DNA of 64,000 nucleotides from Rathayibacter sp. VKM Ac-2760 (GCF_009834185.1 NZ_CP047173.1:1674001-1738000), one strand, 5' to 3'. Positions 19,062-27,547 are shown, numbered from the stretch's first letter. Notes: generated by a model not told the origin, from the sequence alone. Program-made: numbers and translations.

Positions 19062-20786
19062 ATGAGCACCGCCACAGCACCCGCCCCGTCCCGCGCATTC
19101 GGCACTCCGCCTGTCGAGCGCAAGGCGAACGTCCTCGTTCGCTGGATGACGTCCACCGACCACAAGGTCATCGGGTACATGTACCTGATCACCTCCTTCA
19201 TCTACTTCTGCATCGCAGGAGTGATGGCGCTGGTCATCCGCGCCCAGCTCTTCGAGCCGGGTCTCGCGGTCGTCGAGACCCGTGAGCAGTACAACCAGCT
19301 GTTCACGATGCACGGCACGATCATGCTGCTGATGTTCGCGACGCCGCTCTTCGCCGGCTTCGCCAACGTCCTCATGCCGTTGCAGATCGGCGCGCCCGAC
19401 GTGGCGTTCCCGCGACTGAACGCGTTCGCCTACTGGCTCTACAGCTTCGGCTCGCTGATCGCCGTCGCCGGCTTCGTCACCCCGCAGGGCGCGGCGTCGT
19501 TCGGCTGGTTCGCCTATGCGCCACTGTCGAGCACGACGTTCTCGCCAGGGCTCGGCGGCAATCTCTGGGTCTTCGGACTCGCGCTCTCCGGCTTCGGCAC
19601 GATCCTCGGCGCGGTGAACTTCATCACCACGATCATCACGATGCGCGCCCCGGGCATGACGATGTTCCGCATGCCGATCTTCACCTGGAACATCCTGGTG
19701 ACGTCGATCCTCGTCCTGCTGGCGTTCCCGGTCCTCGCGGCCGCCATGTTCGCGCTCGGTGCCGACCGCGTGTTCGATGCGCACATCTACGACGCGGCCA
19801 ACGGCGGCGTGCTGCTCTGGCAGCACCTGTTCTGGTTCTTCGGCCACCCCGAGGTGTACATCATCGCGCTGCCGTTCTTCGGCATCGTCTCCGAGGTCTT
19901 CCCGGTCTTCAGCCGCAAGCCGATCTTCGGCTACAAGACGCTGATCTACGCGACCATCGCGATCGCCGCCCTGTCCGTCACCGTGTGGGCGCACCACATG
20001 TACGTGACCGGCTCGGTCCTGCTGCCGTTCTTCTCGCTGATGACGATGCTCATCGCCGTCCCGACCGGCGTGAAGATCTTCAACTGGATCGGCACGATGT
20101 GGCGCGGCTCGGTGACGTTCGAGACGCCGATGATCTGGGCGATCGGCTTCCTGATCACCTTCACCTTCGGTGGCCTCACCGGCGTCATCCTCGCGTCGCC
20201 GCCGCTCGACTTCCACGTGTCCGACTCGTACTTCGTGGTCGCGCACTTCCACTACGTGGTCTTCGGCACCGTCGTCTTCGCGATGTTCTCGGGCTTCTAC
20301 TTCTGGTGGCCCAAGTGGACCGGCAAGATGCTCAACGAGACGCTGGGCAAGTGGCACTTCTGGCTGCTGTTCATCGGCTTCCACACCACCTTCCTCATCC
20401 AGCACTGGCTCGGCGTCGTGGGCATGCCCCGCCGCTACGCGAGCTACCTGCCGGAGGACGGCTTCACCTGGATGAACCAGCTGTCGACGATCGGCGCGAT
20501 GATCCTCGCGGTCTCGCTCATCCCGTTCTTCCTCAACGTGTACATCACGGCCCGCAAGGCGCCGAAGGTCACCGTGAACGACCCGTGGGGCTTCTCGCGG
20601 TCGCTCGAGTGGGCGACCTCCTGCCCGCCGCCCCGGCACAACTTCACCTCCATCCCGCGCATCCGCAGCGAGGCTCCGGCCTTCGACCTCAACCACCCCG
20701 AGGCCGGCATCCCCGTCGGCATCGGCCCGGCGAAGGACGCTCCGGACGCGCCCACGTACGACAAGTCCGAAGGCACGGTGAAGTAG
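19062..20786 (+). CDS. ctaD: CtaD, cytochrome c oxidase subunit I
   Basis: The 574-residue catalytic subunit contains 12 predicted membrane helices. It binds low-spin heme a and the heme a3-CuB centre where O2 is reduced and protons are pumped. Visible signatures are TMHGTIMLLMFATP (heme a ligand), WQHLFWFFGHPEVYIIALP (CuB His-Tyr region), VWAHHMYVTG (CuB histidines) and DSYFVVAHFHYVVFG (heme ligands). It starts at an ATG with GGGAG upstream, 7 nt after ctaC. Length matches actinobacterial CtaD. A hydrophilic tail of about 60 residues follows the last helix. Confidence 0.97.
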   Translation: MSTATAPAPSRAFGTPPVERKANVLVRWMTSTDHKVIGYMYLITSFIYFCIAGVMALVIRAQLFEPGLAVVETREQYNQLFTMHGTIMLLMFATPLFAGFANVLMPLQIGAPDVAFPRLNAFAYWLYSFGSLIAVAGFVTPQGAASFGWFAYAPLSSTTFSPGLGGNLWVFGLALSGFGTILGAVNFITTIITMRAPGMTMFRMPIFTWNILVTSILVLLAFPVLAAAMFALGADRVFDAHIYDAANGGVLLWQHLFWFFGHPEVYIIALPFFGIVSEVFPVFSRKPIFGYKTLIYATIAIAALSVTVWAHHMYVTGSVLLPFFSLMTMLIAVPTGVKIFNWIGTMWRGSVTFETPMIWAIGFLITFTFGGLTGVILASPPLDFHVSDSYFVVAHFHYVVFGTVVFAMFSGFYFWWPKWTGKMLNETLGKWHFWLLFIGFHTTFLIQHWLGVVGMPRRYASYLPEDGFTWMNQLSTIGAMILAVSLIPFFLNVYITARKAPKVTVNDPWGFSRSLEWATSCPPPRHNFTSIPRIRSEAPAFDLNHPEAGIPVGIGPAKDAPDAPTYDKSEGTVK

Positions 20787-20790
20787 GGCC

Positions 20791-21207
20791 ATGCGCGCCA
20801 ACGTCAATCTGTTCTGGCTCCTCGCGGGCTTCTTCCTGCTCGCGGATGTCACGTACATCCTCTGGTCGCTCATCGACACCGGTCAGGTGGAGTGGGTGGG
20901 CACCGTGGGCATCGCGCTCTCGTCGGTCCTGGGCGGGTTCATCGCCTTCTACGTGGGCCGCGTGCACAAGGCCCAGGGCGCCGAGCTGCCCGAGGACCGT
21001 CTCGACGCCGACATCGACGACGGCGACCCCGAGCTGGGCTTCTTCAGCCCGTGGAGCTGGTGGCCGCTGATCCTCGGTGGCTCCGCCGCGCTGGCCTTCC
21101 TCGGCCTCGCTGTCGGCTTCTGGATCACCTACATCGCGGTCGGCCTCTTCCTGGTCGCGATCGCCGGCTGGGTCTACGAGTACTACCGCGGGTACTTCGC
21201 CCGCTGA
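20791..21207 (+). CDS. ctaF: CtaF, actinobacterial cytochrome c oxidase subunit IV
   Basis: A 138-residue membrane protein of the actinobacteria-specific subunit IV family, a structural part of the bc1-aa3 supercomplex. Four hydrophobic helices are visible in two pairs: about 3-25 (NLFWLLAGFFLLADVTYILW), 33-55, 90-110 and 112-128, with a hydrophilic acidic loop (EDRLDADIDDGDPELGFF) between the pairs. It begins 4 nt after ctaD, so it is co-transcribed, and a clear terminator follows. The gene order ctaC-ctaD-ctaF fixes the identification despite the family's weak motifs. Confidence 0.92.
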   Translation: MRANVNLFWLLAGFFLLADVTYILWSLIDTGQVEWVGTVGIALSSVLGGFIAFYVGRVHKAQGAELPEDRLDADIDDGDPELGFFSPWSWWPLILGGSAALAFLGLAVGFWITYIAVGLFLVAIAGWVYEYYRGYFAR

Positions 21208-21228
21208 CGCGAGCTGCACGGCCGACAG

Positions 21229-21270
21229 GGCCGGGCGCAGGAGGTCTCCACCTCCGGCGCCCGGCCTTTT
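21229..21270 (+). terminator. intrinsic terminator of ctaC-ctaD-ctaF
   Basis: GGCCGGGCGC pairs with GCGCCCGGCC and continues into an inner AGGAGGT/ACCTCC stem, followed by TTTT at 21267-21270. It begins 22 nt after the ctaF stop. This is the most canonical terminator in the window. Confidence 0.85.
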
Positions 21271-21374
21271 CGCATGCCCAGGCATCGACGGCGCCTCGTC
21301 CAGGGCGGCTGTGGGGTGCTCGTGCAACGCGAGGAGCGACGCAGCAGCGTCGTGCAGCTCGCGTCTCTGCCGCT

Positions 21375-21411
21375 GGATCTCGATGCCCGCTGAGCGGGCT
21401 GCTCGATCAAC
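21375..21411 (-). repeat. 38-bp palindromic repeat, degenerate reverse copy
   Basis: On the + strand it reads GGATCTCGATGCCCGCTGAG, then CGGGCTGCTCGATCAAC, matching the reverse copy at 22988-23026 except for a few substitutions and small deletions. Confidence 0.6.
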
Positions 21412-21518
21412 GACGACGCCGCGGATCGAGTGAGGTGAGCGGAGCTCTCGCCGCTCGGGCGGCGGCGCCGCGGGCGGGGGAGGGCGAGCGGGACGGCGAA
21501 GGGAGACAGTCCCTTCTT

Positions 21519-21557
21519 GCTGGTCGAGTAGCCGCCGCCGGCGGCGTATCGAGACCC
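21519..21557 (+). repeat. 38-bp palindromic repeat, copy B (forward), left of the DUF222-HNH gene
   Basis: GCTGGTCGAGTAGCCGCCG followed by CCGGCGGCGTATCGAGACCC; same ends as copy A at 12494 with a longer central GC palindrome. It lies 116 nt before the DUF222 ATG and is opposite in orientation to the copy right after that gene. Confidence 0.8.
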
Positions 21558-21672
21558 ACCTTGTCCGGTCGTCCGGGAGCGAGCCTCCTCCCCAGCCCCC
21601 GATCCGACCGCGCTGTCCCCCATCAGCCCCTGACCCGGCCCCGGTGTCGGTGGTCCCTGATTCAATACTCGT

Positions 21673-22979
21673 ATGACGGAGAACGGATCGACGGACGCGG
21701 CACTCGCCCGCATGCGCGCCCTCGGCGACCGCGCCGCGACCCGCGCCCGCGCCGCCGCCCGGCTGCGCCTCGCCGAAGTCGAAGACCTCTACGACTTCCA
21801 CCGCACCGCCCTCGCCCACCCGGCCGCCTTCGCCCGCGGGGCGTCCCGCAGCGAGACCCGCGACCTCGTCGAGCGCTCCCTCCGCGCTGAGCTCGCCGTC
21901 GCCGAAGGCCTGCCGGAGCAGTTGATCGCCCGGCGCCTCGAGACCGCGCAGCTGCTCTTCGAGCACCTCCCGCTCACGCGCGCCCTGCTCGCCGATGCGC
22001 GTCTGCACTGGGAGGAGGTCGAGGCGATCTGCGCGACCGCGGGCAGCCTCCCCGACGCCTCCCGCGCGGCACTCGACGAGCGCGCCGCCGAGGCGGCGGT
22101 CTCGATGACGCTCACGCAGCTGCGCCGTGCCCTGCGCCGCTGGCGGGAGGAGCTGCACGAGCAGTCGCTCGAAGAGCGCCACGCCCGCGCCGCTGAGGAC
22201 CGCGCGGTGTGGGTGACTCCGGACGTCGACGGCATGGCCACCCTTCGCCTGCACGGGCCCGCTCCGGCCGTGCTGGGCGCGTACGACCGCGTCGACCGGA
22301 TCGCTCGTGCTCTCCGTGACGGCGGAGACGAGCGGACCCTCAGCCAGCTGCGCGCCGACGCCTCCCTCGACCTGCTGTGCGACGGCGACATCGTCGGCAC
22401 GACCCCGGACGCCGAGGAGCGCCTCGATCCGTCCTCCGTTCCTGGCGTCCGCGCCGGGGTCCGGCTGACTCTCGCCGCGTCCACGGCCGTGGGCCTCGAC
22501 GAGGCACCCGCCGATCTCGACGGCTACGGCCCCGTCCCCGTGCCCATCGCGCGCGAGTTGATCCGCACCGCCGCCTCGTTCACCCGCGTTCTGACCGATC
22601 CGGACACCGTCGCGGTCGCCCCGTCGGACGGACGCAGCGCCTCCCACTGGCGGGGATGCGCCTGCACCTGCAGCTGCGGGATCAGATCTGCCGCTCCGCG
22701 GGATGCACCCGCTCCGCCGCGCGCAGCGAGGCGGACCACACGATCGAGTGGCGCAACGGCGGCGAGACCTCGCTCGAGAACCTCCTGATCCTGTGCACCA
22801 GCCACCACCACCTCCGGCACGGCGACCGCTGGACATACGGCAAGGAGGACGAGGACGGCACGATCGTCTGGACGACCCCGACCGGACGGCGCGTCAGCAA
22901 CCGGCCACCCCCGCTGCCCGGGCGACCGCCGGACCCGCCCCGGCGACCGCACTTCGTCGACGTACCGCCGTCGTTCTGA
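21673..22979 (+). pseudogene. DUF222 / HNH endonuclease domain protein, frameshifted
   Basis: DUF222-HNH proteins are multi-copy actinobacterial genes (13E12-like) of unknown role with a C-terminal HNH nuclease fold. Residues 1 to about 316 follow one frame (MTENGSTDAALARMRALGD through RVLTDPDTVAVA). The continuation GRTQRLPLAGMRLHLQLRDQ, CRSAGC, DHTIEWRNGGETSLENLL and CTSHHHLRHGDRW, which holds the HNH motif (His pair, Asn, His), lies in another frame. The switch occurs at about 22618-22623 in GTCGCCCCGTCGG, as expected from loss of one base. The original frame runs on to 22788. The intact protein would be about 435 residues. It may be a true pseudogene or an assembly error in a C-run. Confidence 0.8.
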
Positions 22980-22987
22980 CGGTGGGT

Positions 22988-23026
22988 GGATCTCGATACG
23001 CCCGCTCCGCGGGCTACTCGATCAGC
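22988..23026 (-). repeat. 38-bp palindromic repeat, copy C (reverse), right of the DUF222-HNH gene
   Basis: The - strand reads GCTGATCGAGTAGCCCGC, then GGA, then GCGGGCGTATCGAGATCC. It begins 8 nt after the DUF222-HNH stop codon and is inverted relative to copy B, so the gene is bracketed by inverted copies. Confidence 0.8.
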
Positions 23027-23130
23027 ATGATGTGCACGCACGGCATGCACGGCATGCAAGGCATGCAGCACATGCAGCCATGCAGCTATGCAGCTCACGA
23101 AGCCATGCAGTTCATGCGGTCATGCAGCTC
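23027..23130 (+). repeat. ATGCA-rich short tandem repeat encoding a Met/His-rich peptide
   Basis: GGCATGCAC, GGCATGCAA, GGCATGCAG and CACATGCAG form 9-nt units, followed by 8-nt and degenerate units; ATGCA occurs eight times. In the frame starting ATG at 23027 it would encode MMCTHGMHGMQGMQHMQ and further Met, His and Cys, open to 23293. No ribosome site precedes it, so it is listed as a repeat, not a gene. Confidence 0.6.
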
Positions 23131-23210
23131 GGGCGGTGCGTGCCGCGCGCGTCGGCGCGGGTCCGCCCATTCTGGTCGGGTAGCGCGATCGAGCAGGTCT
23201 GCGGACGACG

Positions 23211-23241
23211 AAGGGCCCGGACGCTGTGCGTCCGGGCCCTT
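23211..23241 (-). terminator. hairpin downstream of qcrB
   Basis: AAGGGCCCGGACG and CGTCCGGGCCCTT form a perfect 13-bp stem with a 5-nt loop, 11 nt beyond the qcrB stop codon. No U-tract is present on either strand; it probably ends the ctaE-qcrC-qcrA-qcrB transcript. Confidence 0.75.
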
Positions 23242-23252
23242 CGGGGGAGGGG

Positions 23253-24908
23253 TCAGTGCTCGCTGTGCGAGCTCTCGAGCTCCTTCTGGGTGACGGGGGT
23301 GATGCGGTCCTCGAAGAACCAGCGGGAGAGGCCGGCGCGGACGCGCTGCGGGGCGGTGATGCGGCCGCGGGAGTCCGGGCGGATCATCAGCGGCTCGTAC
23401 TCCTCCTGGCCGACCAGCTTCCAGCGCTCGTACGCGTCGAGCTGCTGGTGCACCTCGATGAACTCGCCGCCGGGGAGGCGGACGATGCGGCCGGACTCGA
23501 AGCCGTGCAGGGCGATCTCGCGGTCCTTCTTCTGCAGGGCGAGGCAGATGCGCTTCGTGACGAAGTACGCGATGACCGGCCCGGCGAAGAGGAGGAACTG
23601 CAGGGCGTGGATGACGCCCTCCATCGTGAGGTGGAAGTGCGTCGCGATGATGTCGGAGGACGCGGCAGCCCAGAGGACGGCGTAGAACGTGACTCCGGCG
23701 GCACCGATCGCGGTGCGGGTGGCGGCGTTCCGCGGGCGGTCGAGCAGGTGGTGCTCGCGCTTGTCACCGGTGATCCAGGCCTCGAGGAACGGGTAGAGCA
23801 GCACCACGACGATGAACAGGCCGACCACCGAGAGCGGCAGCAGGATGTTGAACGAGATCGTGCCGATGCCCGGGATCGCCCACTCCAGTCCCGGCGGGAC
23901 CAGGCGCAGGGCGCCGTCGGCGAAGCCGATGTACCAGTCCGGCTGGGTGCCGGCGGAGACGGGCGACGGGTCGTACGGGCCGTAGTTCCAGATCGGGTTG
24001 ATCGTGAACAGCGAGGCGATGAGGACGACGACACCGAAGACGATGAAGAAGAAGCCACCGGCCTTCGCGGCGTAGACCGGCAGGACCGGGTAGCCGACGA
24101 CGTTCTGCTCGGTCTTGCCCGCACCGGGGAACTGGGTGTGCTTGTGCACGACCACGAAGACGAGGTGCAGGGCGATGAACGCGAGCACCAGGGCCGGCAG
24201 CAGCAGGATGTGCAGGGTGTAGAGGCGGCCGACGATGTCGGTGCCCGGGAACTCGCCGCCGAAGAGCAGGAACGAGACCCAGGTGCCCACGATCGGGATG
24301 CCCTTGACCATGCCGTCGATGATGCGGAGGCCGTTGCCCGAGAGCAGGTCGTCCGGGAGGGAGTAGCCGGTGAAGCCCTCGGCCATCGCGAGGATGAAGA
24401 GGACGAAGCCGATGACCCAGTTGATCTCGCGGGGCTTGCGGAACGCACCGGTGAAGAAGATGCGGAGCATGTGCAGGCCGATCGAGGCCACGAACAGCAG
24501 GGCCGCCCAGTGGTGGATCTGGCGCATCAGCAGGCCGCCGCGGATGTCGAACGAGATGTCGAGCGACGAGGCCATCGCCGCGGACATCTCGATGCCCTTG
24601 AGCGGCAGGTAGCTGCCCTCGTAGTGCGTCTCGACCATGGAGGCCTGGTAGAAGAACGTGAGGAAGGTGCCCGACAGCAGGATGATCACGAAGCTGTAGA
24701 GCGCGACCTCGCCGAGGAGGAACGACCAGTGGTCCGGGAAGATCTTGCGGCCGAACTCCTTGACGACCGCCGAGATGCTCGTGCGCTCGTCGATGTAGTT
24801 GGAGGCCTTGCCGACGTACCCCTTCTGCAGCTTGCCGCTGCCGAGGATGACGCCGTCGCCGGGCTCCGCGGGGGACGCCGCGGGGCGGGAAGGTGTGGTG
24901 GTGGACAT
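23253..24908 (-). CDS. qcrB: QcrB, cytochrome b of the menaquinol:cytochrome c reductase (bc1)
   Basis: The 551-residue membrane subunit carries hemes bL and bH and both quinol sites. After an Ala/Pro-rich start come GYVGKASNYIDERTSIS, then helices with GGLLMRQIHHWAALLFVASI and LHMLRIFFTGAFRKPREINW (heme-ligand histidines), GFTGYSLPDDLLSGNGLR, TLHILLLPALVLAFIALHLV and the actinobacterial C-terminal extension. ATG 24908 (MSTTTPSRP) is preferred because GGGAG lies 9 nt upstream; ATG 24917 overlaps the qcrA stop but has the ribosome site too close. Last gene of the ctaE-qcrC-qcrA-qcrB operon. Confidence 0.95.
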   Translation of the reverse strand: MSTTTPSRPAASPAEPGDGVILGSGKLQKGYVGKASNYIDERTSISAVVKEFGRKIFPDHWSFLLGEVALYSFVIILLSGTFLTFFYQASMVETHYEGSYLPLKGIEMSAAMASSLDISFDIRGGLLMRQIHHWAALLFVASIGLHMLRIFFTGAFRKPREINWVIGFVLFILAMAEGFTGYSLPDDLLSGNGLRIIDGMVKGIPIVGTWVSFLLFGGEFPGTDIVGRLYTLHILLLPALVLAFIALHLVFVVVHKHTQFPGAGKTEQNVVGYPVLPVYAAKAGGFFFIVFGVVVLIASLFTINPIWNYGPYDPSPVSAGTQPDWYIGFADGALRLVPPGLEWAIPGIGTISFNILLPLSVVGLFIVVVLLYPFLEAWITGDKREHHLLDRPRNAATRTAIGAAGVTFYAVLWAAASSDIIATHFHLTMEGVIHALQFLLFAGPVIAYFVTKRICLALQKKDREIALHGFESGRIVRLPGGEFIEVHQQLDAYERWKLVGQEEYEPLMIRPDSRGRITAPQRVRAGLSRWFFEDRITPVTQKELESSHSEH

Positions 24909-24913
24909 GTGTG

Positions 24914-25972
24914 TCATCGCTCCCAGAAGGATGGTCCGACCGGCTCCGTGAAGTCGCTGCGGGCGACCAGGTATCCGTCGGCGTCGATGGTGATGGGGAG
25001 CTGCGGAAGCGGACGCTTCGCAGGACCGAAGATGACCTCGGCCTCGCGCTTGATGTCGAACTGCGACTGGTGGCACGGGCACAGGAGGTGGTGGGTCTGC
25101 TGCTCGTACAGCGCCACGGGGCAGCCGACGTGCGTGCAGATCTTGGAGTAGGCGACGATGCCGTCGTAGTTCCAGGTCTCGCGACCCTCACTGACGGTCA
25201 GGTCCTCGGGCTTCAGGCGCATCAGGAGGACGGCGGCCTTGGCCTTCTCCTCCAGCTTGCCCTCGACCTCGTCGAGTCCCTCGGGGATGACGTGGAAGGC
25301 GGAGCCCAGCGTGACGTCCGATGCGAGGATCGGCGCCCCGGAGGGGTCCAGGGTGAGTCGCGTGCCCTCGCGCCACAGCGTGGTCTTGAGCAGCGCGACC
25401 GGGTCCTGGTCCTGCGGTCCGAGACCGCGGAACAGGATGACGGCGGGCAGGGGGAAGACGACCAGCGAGGCGATGAGGCTGTTGCGGATCAGCGAGCGCC
25501 GGCCGAAGCCGGACTCCTTGTCGGACTGGTCGAAGATCTCGAGCGCGCGGGCACGGGTGTCCTCCGCGCTGCGGACCGGGTGGCGGATGTCGATGCCCTC
25601 CTGGTCCGACATCAGCTGCTTGCCCCAGTGCACCGCGGCGATGCCGATGGCGAGGAGGGCGAGCGACATGCCGAGGCCGATGAACAGCGTGTTCAGCCGG
25701 ACCGACGCGATGTCCTCGGTGATCGGGAACGCCATGTAGGCGGCGACCGCGAAGATCGAGCCGGCGAAGGAGAGGTAGAAGAGCGTGTAGACCGTGCGCT
25801 CGGCCCGCTTCGCGACCTTGGGGTCGAGGTCCGTCATCCGGGGGCGGTGCGGCGGAAGGCCCGGGTCCTGGACGCGGCCTCGCGTCACGACCGCGGTGCC
25901 GGCCGGAGCACTCCCGTGCCCGGTGGCCGACGAGGTGGCGAGGTCGGTGCCACCCTCATCGTGCTCTGCCAT
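24914..25972 (-). CDS. qcrA: QcrA, Rieske iron-sulfur subunit of bc1
   Basis: The 352-residue Rieske subunit moves electrons from menaquinol to the diheme cytochrome QcrC. Actinobacterial QcrA has three membrane helices: here about 62-82 (YTLFYLSFAGSIFAVAAYMA), 94-114 (LFIGLGMSLALLAIGIAAVH) and 163-180 (SLIASLVVFPLPAVILF). The Rieske domain has the two cluster boxes CTHVGC and CPCHQSQF. The ATG at 25972 has AAGGAGAACC upstream; an in-frame ATG 15 nt earlier lacks this spacing. It overlaps or abuts qcrB. Confidence 0.95.
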   Translation of the reverse strand: MAEHDEGGTDLATSSATGHGSAPAGTAVVTRGRVQDPGLPPHRPRMTDLDPKVAKRAERTVYTLFYLSFAGSIFAVAAYMAFPITEDIASVRLNTLFIGLGMSLALLAIGIAAVHWGKQLMSDQEGIDIRHPVRSAEDTRARALEIFDQSDKESGFGRRSLIRNSLIASLVVFPLPAVILFRGLGPQDQDPVALLKTTLWREGTRLTLDPSGAPILASDVTLGSAFHVIPEGLDEVEGKLEEKAKAAVLLMRLKPEDLTVSEGRETWNYDGIVAYSKICTHVGCPVALYEQQTHHLLCPCHQSQFDIKREAEVIFGPAKRPLPQLPITIDADGYLVARSDFTEPVGPSFWER

Positions 25973-26047
25973 GGTTCTCCTTTTCACGCCGTATCGGCAC
26001 CGCTCGGCGCCTCGGGGGTCGAGCGCCCGTCGGGGCGCTGATGAGTG

Positions 26048-26854
26048 CTAGTTGGATCGTGCGGTGATCCACACCGTCAGGGCGACGATGGAACCGAGTC
26101 CGAAGATCCAGAGGAAGAGGCCCTCGGCGACGGGGCCGAGAGAGCCGAGGGCGAATCCGCCCGCGGAGGGGTTGGCCTCGATGTACTTGAGGTAGGAGAT
26201 GATGTCGCGCTTGTCTTCCGGCGAGATGTTGAGGTCGTTGAAGACCGGCATGTTCTGCGGACCGGTGACCATCGCCTCGTAGATGTGCGCCTCGGTCACG
26301 CCGCCCAGCGGGGGAGCGAACTTGCCCTCGGTGAGCGCGCCGCCCGCGCCGGCCACGTTGTGGCACATGGCGCAGTTGATGCGGAAGAGCTCGGCGCCAT
26401 TGGCGCTGTCGCCCTGCGCGTCGAGGACCTCGCCGGTCGGGATCGCGGGGCCGGGGGCCAGCGAGGCGACGTAGGCGGCCAGCTCGGCGACCTGGTCGTC
26501 GGTGAACTGCACCGGCTTCTCGAGGGCCTGCGGGCCCTGCATCTGCATGGGCATGCGGCCCGTGCCGACCTGGAAGTCGACCGAGGCGGCGCCGACGCCG
26601 ATCAGCGACGGCGCGTTGTCGGTGCCCGCGGCGTCGAGGCCGTGGCAGGTGGCGCAGTTGGCGGCGAAGAGCTTCGAGCCCTCGTCGATCGTCTGCTGGC
26701 TGGTGGCCGAGGTCTCGGCGGAGGCGGAGGTGGCGACGCCGACGGCCGCGTAGGTGCCGCCGGTCAGGCCGAGGCCGATGGCGATCAGGGCCAGCGTGGC
26801 CAGGGGGTGACGGCGACCCTTCTTGGCGCGGCTCGTCGTCTTCGGGGAGGCCAT
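26048..26854 (-). CDS. qcrC: QcrC, diheme cytochrome c1-like subunit of bc1
   Basis: A 268-residue actinobacterial cytochrome cc subunit with two c-type heme motifs, CATCH and CAMCH, each followed by a distal Met region (GRMPMQMQG and PQNMPVFNDL). It replaces a separate soluble cytochrome c and wires bc1 directly to CtaC. There is an N-terminal signal/anchor helix (about 17-38, LATLALIAIGLGLTGGTYAA) and a C-terminal membrane helix (LFLWIFGLGSIVALTVWITA). The ATG at 26854 has AGGAAGG 8 nt upstream. It lies between ctaE and qcrA with a 75-nt gap to the latter. Confidence 0.95.
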   Translation of the reverse strand: MASPKTTSRAKKGRRHPLATLALIAIGLGLTGGTYAAVGVATSASAETSATSQQTIDEGSKLFAANCATCHGLDAAGTDNAPSLIGVGAASVDFQVGTGRMPMQMQGPQALEKPVQFTDDQVAELAAYVASLAPGPAIPTGEVLDAQGDSANGAELFRINCAMCHNVAGAGGALTEGKFAPPLGGVTEAHIYEAMVTGPQNMPVFNDLNISPEDKRDIISYLKYIEANPSAGGFALGSLGPVAEGLFLWIFGLGSIVALTVWITARSN

Positions 26855-26910
26855 CGAGGCAACCTTCCTGCGGGGTTCGGGAGTGTGGTGGGGCATGGAG
26901 GCGGCAGGCC

Positions 26911-27540
26911 TCACTTCAAGAAGTAGATGACGACGAACAGGCCGACCCAGACGACGTCGACGAAGTGCCAGTAGTAGGACACGACGATCGCGCTGGTCGC
27001 CTCCTTGTGGCCGAAGTTCTTGACGGCGAAGGCGCGGCCGATGACGAGGAGGAAGGCGATGAGCCCGCCGGTCACGTGCAGGGCGTGGAAGCCGGTGGTG
27101 AGGTAGAACGCCGAGCCGTAGGCGTTGCTCGAGAGCGTGACGCCCTCGGAGACGAGGGTCGCGTACTCGAGGACCTGGCCGCAGACGAAGATCGCACCGA
27201 GGGCGTAGGTGAGGAAGAACCACTCGACCATGCCCCACTTGAACGGGCTCAGCCCGGTCGAGCGCGGCTGCAGGCGCTCGGCGGCGAAGACGCCGAACTG
27301 GCAGGTGAACGACGAGGCGACCAGGATCACCGTGTTGACGCTCGCGTAGGGGACGTTCAGGATGCTGGTCTCGGCCGACCACAGCTCCGGGGAGGTGCTG
27401 CGGAGGGTGAAGTAGATCGCGAACAGGCCGGCGAAGAACATGACCTCGCTGCCCAGCCAGACGATCGTTCCGACCGCGACCGGGTTGGGTCGGTTCACTG
27501 CGGGCACGGTGGCCGTGGGGGAGAGAGAGGTGCTCGTCAC
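26911..27540 (-). CDS. ctaE: CtaE, cytochrome c oxidase subunit III
   Basis: The 209-residue subunit III has five predicted membrane helices and no redox centres. Signatures are VWLGSEVMFFAGLFAIYFTL, WFFLTYALGAIFVCGQVLEY, TTGFHALHVTGGLIAFLLV and the C-terminal SYYWHFVDVVWVGLFVVIY. The GTG at 27540 is chosen over the in-frame ATG at 27549 because CATAAT on the - strand (27553-27548) lies exactly 7 nt before that GTG, which suggests a leaderless transcript; the upstream ATG overlaps the -10 box. Start of the ctaE-qcrC-qcrA-qcrB operon, divergent from trpD. Confidence 0.93.
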   Translation of the reverse strand: MTSTSLSPTATVPAVNRPNPVAVGTIVWLGSEVMFFAGLFAIYFTLRSTSPELWSAETSILNVPYASVNTVILVASSFTCQFGVFAAERLQPRSTGLSPFKWGMVEWFFLTYALGAIFVCGQVLEYATLVSEGVTLSSNAYGSAFYLTTGFHALHVTGGLIAFLLVIGRAFAVKNFGHKEATSAIVVSYYWHFVDVVWVGLFVVIYFLK

Positions 27541-27547
27541 ACAGACC

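Larger units (their letters stand above)
21271..21672. other. 402-nt gene-free stretch carrying two copies of the palindromic repeat
   Basis: No convincing ORF is present. It holds a degenerate reverse repeat copy at 21375-21411 and a good forward copy at 21519-21557. AATACT at 21664-21669 near the DUF222 ATG could be a -10 box. The rest is GC-rich and featureless to me. Confidence 0.6.

Noticed and set aside
23168..23200. possible further copy of the palindromic repeat (TCTGGTCGGGTAGCGCG)
   Set aside because: Only the first about 12 bases resemble the family and the second arm is missing.
23027..23293. Met/His-rich ORF as a real gene
   Set aside because: No ribosome site or clear promoter, low-complexity origin, and the end of the frame runs into the terminator; kept as a repeat and a finding only.
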